Source of the DNA: Ampelomyces quisqualis
Taxonomy: Eukaryota; Ascomycota; Dothideomycetes; Pleosporales; Phaeosphaeriaceae
DNA: 64,000 nucleotides
Assembly (NCBI GenBank): GCA_018398575.1
Contig: JAGTXZ010000003.1
Location: 2,728,001-2,792,000 of the forward strand
Direction: 5' to 3'
The first letter of the stretch is position 1. Every line of letters begins with the position of its first letter. The notes under the pieces were generated by a model. It made no database searches and was not told the origin of the DNA. It saw nothing but the letters and a program-made list of their open reading frames with translations. Shown one piece after another: positions 44,506-55,368 of the stretch. The translations under genes were made by a program, and so were the position numbers.

Positions 44506-44820
44506 AGGCTATGAGGGAACAGCTCCTCAGGGGCGGTGGAATGTATGAGCAGCGCGCGACATGCAGACGGATGAGCAGGCATAGGCATCATGGACTTGGT
44601 CACCAACAAAGCTCAGCAGTGCATACAAAGCATGCCACTAGGCTACGAAGACTCACGAAACAAAAGTCCACATGGCAGTCAGGGACAGTGTAATGGCAGC
44701 TACATGTAACCAGAAGAAAAAAAGCACAATACCAAGAATATCACGAGAACCCAAACTTCAAGTGTGAGATGATGCCTATCTACAGAAATAATGGAGAAAC
44801 ACTGCGCGCCACTAATGCGC
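44506..44820. other. Convergent intergenic region
   Basis: 3' flanks of two convergent genes; nothing recognised. Confidence 0.4.
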
Positions 44821-47800
44821 TCACCTGGGAACACGAACCGGCTCCTCATATAGATCCACATTATCTTCAATCTGGACCACACCGCGACCTTGAGCAGCGT
44901 TTGCCCGGCGCCGTTCGTTCAGCTGCAGCCGTAAGAATTCTCCTAGAGCGTGAGCTTCAGCCTGCTGTTGTTGCCTTTGGAACTGTCGCTCCATCTCAGC
45001 TAGCCCCTGGCGGACAGGTTCAGCAAACCGTGGTACATTCTGAACTTGGGGCAGAGGAGCTTGCAAGTGCCCTGGTGGCTGCCCAGCACCTGGCTGTCCA
45101 CCACTTGGCTGTCCTTGTTGCCCCTGTTCTTGCTCTACTCGTTCTAACCGGTCCCGATGTCGCTGATCTCTACGTTGCTCTCGACATAGCTCTCGGCGTT
45201 GCTGATGGTCGTGTCGACGCTGCTCCCGCTGTTGCTGCTCAGATTGCTGCCGTCGTTGTTGATTTGCTTGTTGTAGCTGCTCCATCCGCTGCCGATGATC
45301 TTGCTCTCGTTGTTGCTGATCTTGCTGCTGCCGCCGTAATAGCTGCAGATGAGCTTGTTGCATTTGCAAATATCGTTGTTGTCCGTGCTCAATGTGTTCA
45401 GCCATATGCCCCAGTGCTGCTGCATGTGCCTCAATATTTGGAGCTTGTTGCAGATTTGCTGCCTGTTGCGGTTGTGGCTGTGGTAGTTGCTGATACGGCT
45501 GCAGCTGCGGCTGCGGCTGCGCTTGGAACTGGCCAAAGGGATGATTGAACGGAAAGATGTTGGCGCCAAAGCGGACAGGTCTAAAGGAAGGGATTAGATG
45601 GACGTCTGTAGTAACGATGAGGAGGATATGGAATGTATTGCTGGCACGGGTAATGGTTATACCAGACGTACTGATGCGGCTGCGGAGGAGCAGGACCCAG
45701 ACCGTTGTGATACTGTGCCATTGGTACCAAGTGTCCCACAGGTTGGTAAAAACCGGGGACCGCAGCGACTGGATAAGGGTTGACGGGGACGTACTGATTG
45801 ACGGGTCCGCGCACGCGGGCCGGTGGCTGACCATGCTGGGCAAAACCAGGAGGTAGCCTGCGTTGGAGCTGATCGTCCACCATGTGATATGGGAACGCGT
45901 TCACTTCAGCTTGTGCTTGTTCCTTCCGAGCGTCTTCTACTTTCTTGACCTGATCGGAGACTTGTATCATCAAGTCGGCGTCGGATACGCCAGGATTGTC
46001 AGCGCGCACTTTGGCCATAGCTTCGTCTGCCGCCTTTTTGACTTCTTGTTCGTGGCGATTTTCAACATCCTCATGGAGCGGACAGCGACCTCTACCAATC
46101 TGGCCAAAATGCTCGTAGTTGACAACATCCTTGGAACAAACATAGCTGCATAAGTTAGCCTGCAAACAATTCCACTACACAGGACATGACTTACCATTGC
46201 ACATTCCTACAGTGCGAGCATGTCATCTTGTTGCATCCCTGCTCCTTCACAAATGGTTGCTTACAGCGGTTGCAATGCCGAATCAGCGCTGCGGACATGG
46301 CTTCTTCGACAATGTGTCGTAAAGTTATCTGGCCATCCTTCTCAGACTCCTTGCAAGTGAGAGGTACATGAGTTTCCTTGTCGCAAAGCCGGCAACTGGT
46401 CTTGCCACATTTCTTGTTCTGACAACGGAACTCCTTGTCGACATCCACTGGGGGACATTCCATTTTGAAGTCGCAGAATGGACATTCAGACAGAAAGTCT
46501 AGACCAGCTGCAGCCAGGTCTTGCTGCTGCTGTAAGTGTTCGAGTCGTTCAAAGGTAGTGTCTCCTAGCACCTGCTCAAGGTCCTTGCGCGCGAAAGTTC
46601 CCTCGCAATCATCGACGCCGAAACACGTCGGCCGGCATTTTGACAACCCCATTTGGGTTTCGATTTGTCGTTTCGGGCACAAAAAGCAGTACGAGTGCGT
46701 TGTGTCTCCGTTGCACGAGATCATGCGGTTGAGTGGGACATCATCGAAGCAGCACGCACATTCGCCCATTTGAGCGTTCTCTTGTGCGTCTCGGAGGTTT
46801 TGCGCCTCGGCCTCCTCGGCCTCTTCAATTTTTCGACGTTTTGCCATGTCGTTTTCGATCTTCTTCTTCGCGGCTTCGAGCTCTTTGGGGAGCTGGCTGC
46901 CTCTCTCGATAAGGACAAGTTCGGTGCCCCGGTAGATGCGCGCTTTAGCGATCGTTGAAAAGCCTTGGTTGGCGATGTGGTTGTAATTTCGTACTTGTTC
47001 TTCGAGAACGACGTAAGCCTTGAAAAGCGTCTTGTGCTGCTTCAAGGTGTTGGTGATGTGGCGAACCGGAACTGTTGGGAACTCATCTTTGAGAAGGTTG
47101 GATCTGAACAGGTTGGTTAGCAGGATGTTCTATGTAAGAGAAATAACGGGCGTTCTGCAAATCTACCGACACAGCGAAGAATTGTGTGAACCACCTCAAC
47201 AGTGCCACTCTGCATCACCGGTCCATGTTATGGTCCAAGGAGACCATGACTATTACATCGAAAAGCCTAGCTTGTGAAGCAGTTGGTGTACATTGTTCCA
47301 CGCGATATTGCTCGCTTTGATGAAACCTGATCCTGGCATCCAGACTTGAATGCACAGGCATATGCACCAATTATTATGTGAGTGCTGACGAGACCTTCCA
47401 TGGCCACGGCCGGAATGTCCATTCCGCGAGATTGTGAAGGAGCGCACGTCAATAACTTGAAAAGGACGCAAATTCACTTACGCATCTGACTCGTAGGTCG
47501 GTATCTGTGGATCACGCTCGGCTGCCTCGAAGTCTTTCCAGTCATCTTCATCACTCCTTTTTCTCTTCTTCTTGTTTTTCTCGTCATCCTCCTTCGGGTA
47601 TTCACCGTCCTCGACGAGCTGGGTGATAAGATTTCGACAATGCGCATTGGTCCTTGTGAGATCTGTGGTTTTCTCGCGCAGAAGACCGAGTACATGGTCG
47701 ATTGAGATACCCGGTAAAAAGTCTAGGACCATCTGTAGGCCAACGGCTTCGGTGACGATCTGTTCTTCCCTATCGAAATCGTCGTTCCCTGCAACCTCCA

Positions 47801-48050
47801 GGTCAACCACTGGCGGATCAGACGGCGGGACATCAATGTCGGGAATACCAGTCAAGTCAATGAAATCACCATCGGCGATTTCGTAATTGGCTGGGCTGCG
47901 GGCGTTGACCGCGTTCGGCGTGTTGTCCTCAATGGCATCCCTATTCTCTTCCACATCGAAGAAATCGAACTCATCCCCTGAAATAATGTCATCCTCGCCG
48001 TCGGATGTTATGTCCACAATTTCGCGATCGCCGAAGCTGTGCCGGGCCAT
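44821..48050 (-). CDS. RBR-type E3 ubiquitin ligase (RNF216/TRIAD3-like) with a Gln-rich tail
   Basis: Four exons, 48050-47482, 47103-46195, 46145-45672 and 45580-44821, give 903 residues with consistent phase 2 joins. The N-terminus is acidic and ends in a KKKRKRSDEDDW segment. RING1 (CACCFDDVP at about 305 onward), IBR (CPFCDFKMEC, then CQNKKCGKTSC, about 397-440) and RING2 (HCNRCKQPFVKEQGCNKMTC) follow. The RING2 cysteine in EQGC (about 480) fits the catalytic thioester Cys. RBR enzymes take ubiquitin onto this Cys before transfer to substrate. The IBR-RING2 spacing and CYVCSK end match RNF216-type proteins. Exon 3 is Tyr/Pro-rich and exon 4 is a long Gln/Arg coiled coil. Intron 1 is 378 nt; intron 3 has a GTACGT donor. 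Confidence 0.92.
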
Positions 48051-49273
48051 TGCGCCGTTGTGTGGTTACAGTTAGGAAAATGAGCGAGTTTGCAAAGGAT
48101 GTTTGAGGCTGTGGGTGAGACAGGCAGCGAAAGTAGTTAGGAAAGACTCTTGCTATGCTATGATGGTGAGTGGTGGGTGCGCCAGGCCCTCGCGTCGTCT
48201 GTTGGGTTGAGGCCGTATGGGCAGTTGCGACAGCGAATATTTGCGGCCCGAGAATGTTACCGCGCCGCAGGAACGCAAGTAGCTGGTACCGAAGCGACGA
48301 AAATGTGTTGTGAATGAGTGAAATTTGCATTAAGAGTACTGGAACGCGATCCGAGAATTGAGATGGTGAAGGGCAAAAAAGGCAACTAACTGGAGATGCG
48401 GCGAAACCCAGTCGCAGCCCTGGTCAGTCTCTGATCAACAGGTTGAAGGACATGCAGGCTGCAATGAGGGCACTCCTTCCTAAGAGAAAAGGAGGCTGAG
48501 AACGAAAGACAGGCCAACACGCAGTTATTGGCGATGTTCTAGCGAAACCGGGTCGCGGTGAGGTCGAGCTATGAGCTGTCGTTGGAAGTGCGCAGCTCAG
48601 AAACGGAAAGGACAAGCGCGCAAGGCAGCATGCGCGAGATTGACAGCCCTGTACTCCGTACCACAACCGCTTAACATCATGAGAAGTACCAGGGCGCCAA
48701 CTCGCGACGTGCGGAGTGTTATCGACTTGGTGGCCAGCTCTCACGTTGCATAAGAAGCCGGGTTTAAGCTCCTTACAAAAACAACGACTGCAGATGCAAC
48801 CGCGTGGTATAAAAGGTAAAAAACTTTTTGCAATATAAGTTTAATCTCTACTGCTACGCACTTTCTGGATGAATTGTTTGTATAGCTTAGGACGTTGCTG
48901 TGTTACGCTGTAGCAGTGTAGCTTACATCCGACTGGTTAAGAAACATGAGAGGCTGCCCGGAAGTCCGCTTCTCGCCGGGCACCAGGGTTGGCTCGACTA
49001 GAAGACAGCCAATCAACTCCATATCGAGCGGGCCACAGCAAGCAAGGCACGTTTTTATGTAATAGTGCCCTCAGAGCTTGACCACGGCACATGATCGTAA
49101 GCAATGTCATGCGCTCGCTTTCCAACGGCACACATCGGGCAGCGCAGGAAGGTGCTCGGAAACCCTCCACCGATGCCATGTGTGGAGTATAGGGAGGAGT
49201 GCATAAGAAGGATGGATAGGAGGACTGTTGGGGCGTGGATTGAGGATGTGGGGGCATGGATGGCGGTTTACTA
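48051..49273. other. Upstream region of the RBR gene and left flank of the transposon
   Basis: No gene supported. One GTACTCCGTAC motif lies at about 48651-48661. Base composition is ordinary until the sharp change to AT-rich sequence at about 49270. Confidence 0.45.
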
Positions 49274-49358
49274 AGTAATTACTTAGTAAATTACTATTTA
49301 CTATATAGTGATACTACAATAGGCTTAGTGGATAGTAATTACTATATAGTAATTACTA
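49274..49358. repeat. Left terminal and subterminal repeats of the hAT element
   Basis: The terminal AGTAATTACT is followed by two copies of TAGTAATTACTA at 49333-49344 and 49347-49358. The same pair occurs at the right end. Subterminal repeats of this kind are usual transposase-binding sites in hAT elements. Confidence 0.6.
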
Positions 49359-49699
49359 TATAGTAACTTACTAGTAGTAAATTACTATATAGTAAATAGT
49401 AAATTACTAAGTAATTACTATTAGTAACTTATACACGTATAGAGTATCTTTTAAAGAGTAAGAAGATAAATATTATATAGTAAAAGCTATAATATAAAAG
49501 TGTATATACTATATATAGATAGTCTATAGTTAACAGTATATACTTTTTAGAATACTATAATTATTAGTACTATAAAAATAATTTACAGTAGTAAATAAGT
49601 ACCTAACTAGGGTAATTAGTTTCTCTTTAATAGCTTAGGCAATATTAGTGCTAGAAAGATTTTTAGTAGGCTATTCTATAGCTCTACATTAGGGCTACG

Positions 49700-49850
49700 C
49701 ACAGACGCAAAAATTACCTAAAACGGACTAGTATTCGCTAAGATAACGCTAAAATAACAAGTGGGTACCCTAACCTAACAGTTAACCCAATTAGTGGGTT
49801 GCCCCATAACTTCGTTAATACTAGTCCAAATTGGGAAATTTTTAAACAGT
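49700..49850. mobile_element. Nested MITE-like element
   Basis: A segment of higher GC inside the AT-rich island. GGACTAGTATT at 49725-49735 is the exact inverted repeat of AATACTAGTCC at 49817-49827, and similarity extends imperfectly outward for some 20 bp on each side. It keeps CA and TG dinucleotides that the surroundings lack. Probably a small non-autonomous DNA element inserted later; outer ends are approximate. Confidence 0.5.
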
Positions 49851-50516
49851 TATAAGGCGGCTATTCAGATCTATAAAATTGTAATAGAAAACTAAGCCTT
49901 AAATCTACTAGATTTAAAAGTAGAGACAACCTATTTACTAGCCTAAGAAATATAGATATTAGAGATAGATTATTAAAGTACTTTTCTTTTTATATCTTAT
50001 AACTCTAAAGCTTTTTAATACTCTTTTTCTACTATATTTATTAGGTTATACAAGAAATATATATATAATTAAATAGTTATATATAGCTAAAGTTAAACTA
50101 TACCTAGCTTATATATTAAGATTAGTTTTCTTCTAAATCTATACTTAGGTTATCTTATAACTATACTAATACTAGTCTAAGTTAAGTAACTTCTAAGTTA
50201 CTAGAAAGAAAAAATCTAGGTATATAATCCTATATTATAAAGCTAAGCTATATCTATACTAAATATTAAAGTAGAAGTAACTTATTTACTACTCTAATAA
50301 AAATATATATAAGACACGTCTATATTTTTTTAAATACCTTATATAGTAGATAGTTAAACTTTATATTTACTTATTACTTAAATAATAGTATAGAATATAG
50401 TTACTAAATTTAGAATAATACTTATAATGTATAGAAATACCTATAGCTTAATATTATTACTCTAATATATTTCTATATACAGAAAATATCCAGTAAAAGT
50501 ATATAGATATTACTAT

Positions 50517-51266
50517 TTACTCGCGCTTAAGTTTAGAACTAATATAATCTAAAGGTACTAGATTAAGATCTAGATAGTCTTGATATAGATCTAGACCTCT
50601 AAGATCTTTAAAAACTTCTAGTTCTTCTTTAGAATAGAAGATAGTATTATAGAAGTTAAGATTATTAATATAATATAAATCTATAGTTATAAAGTAAGCC
50701 TTAGTCTCTAGAAAGCAAGACTCTTCTATAATAGAAGCTTTAATCTTATCTATCTCTTGAGGAGTATATAAGAGTTTAGAATAAAAGCTTCTAATTAGAT
50801 CTATTATTAATTAGTAAATACTTAGAATTAGAATAAGAACTACTTACTATAGTCTTTAAAAATAATACTAGTCTTAATAAGATAAAGATTAATCTCTTGT
50901 AACGTTTTGTATAGATTAGAATCTAGACTAGTATCTTCTAAAATAAAAAGATACTCTAGATCTATTTTAGCTTTATGTAAGAGATCTAAAGAACGTTAGT
51001 AAAGTAGATAAATAAAGTAATAATCTAAGAAGAAACTTACTTAAAGTAGAGCGATATCTAGTACTATTATAGTACGCAAGCCTTTTTAGATAATAGACTA
51101 TTCTTAGTGTATTTAAATAGTCTATAATAGTAGAAGAGTCTTGCAAATTAAGTCTATTATAGTTATTAATTATAGCTCTAAGAGTAGAGTCTAAGCGAGT
51201 AGACTTAACTATAGAGCTATTATTAATATTAGAAGAGATAAAGTAGGCTTTAGTAAGCGTAGGCAT
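50517..51266 (-). CDS. Unknown three-exon gene carried by the transposon
   Basis: Exons are 51266-51041, 50985-50848 and 50800-50517; introns are 55 and 47 nt. Both introns start GTAAGT/GTAAGTA, carry CTAAC or CTAAT branch points, end TTTAG/AATAG and are phase 1. The joined frame encodes 215 residues starting MPTLTKAYFISSNINNSS. In sequence this AT-rich, chance stops are very frequent, so three open exons with matching splice signals are good evidence for a gene. The protein is helical, Leu/Ile/Asn/Tyr-rich, with no zinc motif, signal peptide or clear membrane span. I do not recognise it. It diverges from the transposase across the palindrome and may be an accessory transposition protein or a captured gene. 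Confidence 0.65.
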
Positions 51267-51277
51267 CTTTAAAAGAT

Positions 51278-51774
51278 AATAGAAGAGAGGAGGTAGTAGT
51301 AGTAGTAGGCTTAGAAGAAGTCTTTGAGTTGTCTTGTTTGAACTCTTAGAGAGAGAAAGCAAGTACTTAAATACTTAGCTTTTAGTTCTAGAGCCTTCTA
51401 TTATATTAGTAATATAGAATATACTAGAATCTTAATTTGTAAGCATTAGTAATAGAAACGTCTTAGATCTGCTTAGAAATCTAGTATTAGTAATAAAGAC
51501 TAGTCTAGAAGCTTCTAGTAGAAGTAACTAGAAATAGCTAGAAGCTTCTAGACTAGTCTTTATTACTAATACTAGATTTCTAAGCAGATCTAAGACGTTT
51601 CTATTACTAATGCTTACAAATTAAGATTCTAGTATATTCTATATTACTAATATAATAGAAGGCTCTAGAACTAAAAGCTAAGTATTTAAGTACTTGCTTT
51701 CTCTCTCTAAGAGTTCGAACAAGACAACTCAAAGACTCCTTCTAAGTCTACTACTACTACCTTCTCTCTTCTAT
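51278..51774. repeat. Large near-perfect palindrome between the two transposon genes
   Basis: The left arm (51278-51518) and right arm (51538-51774) are reverse complements over about 240 bp, separated by a 19-bp spacer. There are only scattered mismatches and one 3-bp difference in a TAG/CTA repeat. The palindrome ends 12 bp before the minus-strand ATG (51266) and about 170 bp before the transposase ATG (51944). Both genes therefore have nearly the same upstream sequence, which may act as a two-way promoter. Confidence 0.95.
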
Positions 51775-51943
51775 ATCTTTATACTATATACTCTATATTC
51801 TAGAATATTCTAGCTTAAAAATCTACTATTACTAAGTAGAAACTACTAGAAGCTTCTAGAAAAATAATCTTAAGAAAAGTTTAAGATTTACAATAGATAT
51901 ATCTTCTTATTTATTAAGTCTATATTAAAAGGTTTAATACAAT

Positions 51944-54169
51944 ATGCCTAGACCTAAAAAAGTTTCTATTTTAGATCAAAGCTTTATTTTACCTCCTTTA
52001 GAAGCTAGCCATTTTATTTTTAAAGATAATCTATTTACTAGAGAACTTCTTCCACTAAATAGTAGTAATAATAATAAAGATAGAATTAAAGTAAACTGTA
52101 CAAATTGTAGTTATAATACTCAAGTTAAATGGCCTATTAACTATACTAATTTAATTATGCATTATAATAATAAGCATAAGAATTTAAATAGAGGGATAGT
52201 AGATATAGAAGAAAATAACTTAAGTATAGAAGATAGCTTTTCTTCTAATATTTCTAGCTCTACTTCTAGTAGAATAGCTAGAAAGAGGCCTATTAGTAAC
52301 TACTTTGTTAAAGAAGAATATAGAGCTTTGCTTCTAAAGTTTATAGTAAATAATAACTTACCTTTTAGTTTAGTAGAAAGTACTAGCTTTAATAATTATA
52401 TTAAGTATTTAAAAGAAGATATTCCTACTTTTAGTAGACAAACAATTAAAGAAGACTTAGATAAACTATATAATAGAGAATTAAATAAAGTTAAAGATAG
52501 ATTAAGTAAAAATACAAGTCGATTTTCTATTACTATAGATGAGTGGAACTCAGGTAATAATATAGACTTTTTAGCAGTAACATTACACTATATTAATAGT
52601 AACTTTAAGCTAGAAAGTCTTCTTATAGGCTTTGAGTCTTTAGAAGAATATACTAGCTATACAGGAGTTATTTTATACAAACAAGTAAATAAGATACTAC
52701 AAGAATTTAATATTAAAAGAAAGGTTATAGCAATTACTAGAGATAATGCCTCTCCTATTAATAGTCTAGTAAAAGAGTTACAAGATAATTATAAAGTAAA
52801 TCTAAATATTAATATAGAAGATAATAGATGTGTAGCACATATTCTAAATCTAATAAGTAATCAATTTCTTATGTTTATATTCTTTATTCCTAATAGTAGT
52901 AAAGGCTTTAATACTACTATTAATAGTCTAAAGCAAGATCAAAACTATCTTATTCTCTATACAAAATACAAAGATCTCTCTAATACTATTAGAAATCTAA
53001 TTACTGCTATTAAGTATAATCATACATTAAAAAATACTTTTAAGAAGCTAGTAAAAAAGAACAAGCAACTAAACTATAATAATATAGGTAAAGAAAAGCT
53101 AGTTAAAGATAATATAACTAGATGGTTATCTACTTATAATATGCTTGATAGATTTATCTATTTTAAAGAAGAAATAAACGAGTTATTATCTCTTATAAGA
53201 GAAATGCCTACTAGTAGAAAGAAACAATTAAATATAGATAAGTTTAATATATTAGAAGAAGAGTAGAACTATATTATATATATTAGAGATTTATTAGAGC
53301 TATTTAGAAAGCCTACAATAAGATTTCAAGCTTCTAGCTACTCTACTATCTCTTTAGTAATACCATATATTTTTAGGCTACTAAGAAAGCTAGAATCTCT
53401 TTATTTTAATAGAGACAATAATATTAATTTTAATATATTTATTAAAACAGCTATTAAAGCTTCTTTAGATAAGCTTTTAGAGTACTATCCTTTAAATAAT
53501 ACTAGAAGCTTAGATTCTAAGCTAGAAACTCTTGCTATAGCTACTGCTTTAGATCCGCACTTTAAACTTCAACTTTTTAGCAATTTATTTCCTAATAACT
53601 TTACTATAGAAAGTAGAGTTAAAGAACTACTTCTAGAACTATATTATAAATATAAAGAAGAGTATAATACTACTACTAGTAAAGATAAAACTATAGATAC
53701 TATAGATAGTATAAATAATATAGACTATAGTAGTGATAACGAATTTTATAGAGAAGATAATATTAATATAAATAGAGAAGAGATTTATATATACTTAGGA
53801 GAAGATACTATTTCTAAAGAAACTTCTATAGAAAACTATTATAACGTACATAAGCAAGATATGCCTATTATTTATAATATAGCAAGAGACTATCTTGCTA
53901 TTCTTTCTACTTCTAGTCCTAGCGAGTCTACTTTTAGTATAGCAGGTAATATAGTTACTAAGCCTAGAAATAGACTTATATCTACTACTATTAAACAGCT
54001 TATAATATTAAAGTCTTGGAATATTATAGAAAGAGAAGAAACTAAAGATAATAATCAAAAGAAAAATAGTTTAATTAAGCAAGTAAAAGATATAGATATA
54101 GAAAGTACTACTTCTATAGACTCTAGTACAAATAGTAGCTCTACTAGCACTATAATAGAGCTAATATAA
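51944..54169 (+). pseudogene. hAT transposase with one in-frame amber codon
   Basis: The frame from 51944 to 54169 spans 742 codons and is open except for TAG at 53264-53266 (codon 441). A BED-type zinc finger near residue 50 has C-x2-C (NCTNC) and H-x4-H (MHYNNKH). The RNase H-like core has ITIDEWNSGNNIDFLAVTLHYI-type sequence near 205-225 and RCVAHILNLI near 305. The C-terminal hAT dimerisation region reads YLAILSTSSPSESTFSIAG, then RNRLI (about 648-680). The stop replaces a residue that in hAT proteins is often Trp (E.W motif), so it is probably a TGG-to-TAG change. The protein is unusually rich in Asn, Ile, Lys and Leu, reflecting the AT-rich DNA. Either recently inactivated or dependent on readthrough. 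Confidence 0.9.
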
Positions 54170-55082
54170 TAAAGTAAATCTAAAAGAATTTATATAAAAT
54201 AGTTATAATTTAAAGTTAATACAATAAAGTTAATATATTAGTAAGTATTAGAGAGTCTTACTACTTAGTTAGAGCTATATTATATATATTAATAAAGAGA
54301 ATATTAAAAGCTTTACCTTTAAAAAGTCTTAGAAAATAGTAAGGTTATATATTATAACTACTCTAGTATCTTAGTAATTAATTTCTCTTCTAGAGGTATT
54401 ATATTTAGACTAATGTTATTTAGACTAATGTTATATAAATAAATATTAACTATAAAATATTTAATCTTATATTACTACTACTTTGTATAGTTTATCTTTT
54501 AGCTATCTAATACTTTTACACTTATATATATATTACTTTCTAGTTATAAGTACTAATAGAATAAAAAAGTTTACTTCTTTCTCTTAGTTAATAGATATAT
54601 AGTTCTCAAATAATATAGTCTATTTCTTTTAGCTTTACTTTATCTAATACTTAATATTCTAAAAAAATTAAAGTTATACTAATAAATTAAGTATTATCTA
54701 GGTCTATAGCTTAATATACATACTTTAATTATAGTATTACTATTTATATTGTTATTTTAGAGTTTTAATTATTATATATACTAAGTAATATATACTATAC
54801 TTACGTAGTTTTATTTAGTTTTAACTCTAGTATATATAGCTTAAAGTATATAACTATAGTAGTATTAATATAGTAATATACTTATTTTCTACTATACTTT
54901 TAGGATTTTAAATAAAAAATATAATATTTAAAAGTTACTATATAGTAAATAGTAAATTACTATTTTTACTATTATAGTAAATTACTATTAGTAAATTACT
55001 ATAAATAGTTCTTTACTATTATAGTAACTTACTACGTTTTCAGGCATAGTAATTACTATATAGTAATTACTTAGTAATTACT
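54170..55082. repeat. Right non-coding part and terminal repeats of the hAT element
   Basis: No open frame. The end carries TAGTAATTACTA at 55047-55058 and 55072-55083, mirroring the left end, and many TTACTATATAG-type short repeats between 54930 and 55080. Confidence 0.6.
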
Positions 55083-55368
55083 ATTTTACTATTATCTGCA
55101 TCCATATGTGGGGTAATCACACAGACAAAGAGTTGTACTTCTTTCTTCTTCAACAAGACCAACACGAAAGTTCCTACGAGGCAACTTAGTACGAAGCTAG
55201 TTCCCGATACAACGCCATCGGAAAACCTGGGGTATCCTCTAGCTTCGAATGTGGCAGCTGTGATTGTCATTGGCCGCGCCCTAAAACGACGAGTGCAGCA
55301 GAACTAACCCAGGAACATATATAACACCGACATCCTCCGTACATCCTCCATTGACCGTTCACGGCAAG
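55083..55368. promoter_or_regulatory. Upstream region of the LYC1-like gene with a minus-strand frame
   Basis: Promoter region of the acetyltransferase. A minus-strand frame (55270 down to 55067) encodes a hydrophobic segment and runs straight into the transposon end. It could be the remnant of a gene cut by the insertion, but nothing in it is recognisable. Confidence 0.3.

Larger units (their letters stand above)
49274..55082. mobile_element. AT-rich hAT-superfamily transposon with two divergent genes
   Basis: A 5.8-kb insertion with sharp edges and roughly three-quarters A+T. Both ends carry AGTAATTACT followed by WAGTAAWTACT as imperfect inverted repeats, plus copies of the palindrome TAGTAATTACTA just inside. 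TTTACTA occurs immediately outside the left end (49267-49273) and just outside the right end (55085-55091), a candidate target duplication that is not an exact 8-mer. Inside are a hAT transposase on the plus strand, a spliced unknown gene on the minus strand, a central palindrome and a nested short element. Non-coding parts are strongly depleted of CA and TG, as expected after repeat-induced point mutation (RIP). The coding parts keep more of these dinucleotides. Confidence 0.85.

Noticed and set aside
44769..45548. 259-codon plus-strand Val/Ala/Leu-rich frame
   Set aside because: It is the antisense of the Gln-rich exon 4 of the RBR ligase gene.
49274..55082. AT-rich island as a CRISPR-like, centromeric or mitochondrial insertion
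   Set aside because: No spacer arrays or mitochondrial genes; a hAT transposase and terminal repeats explain it.
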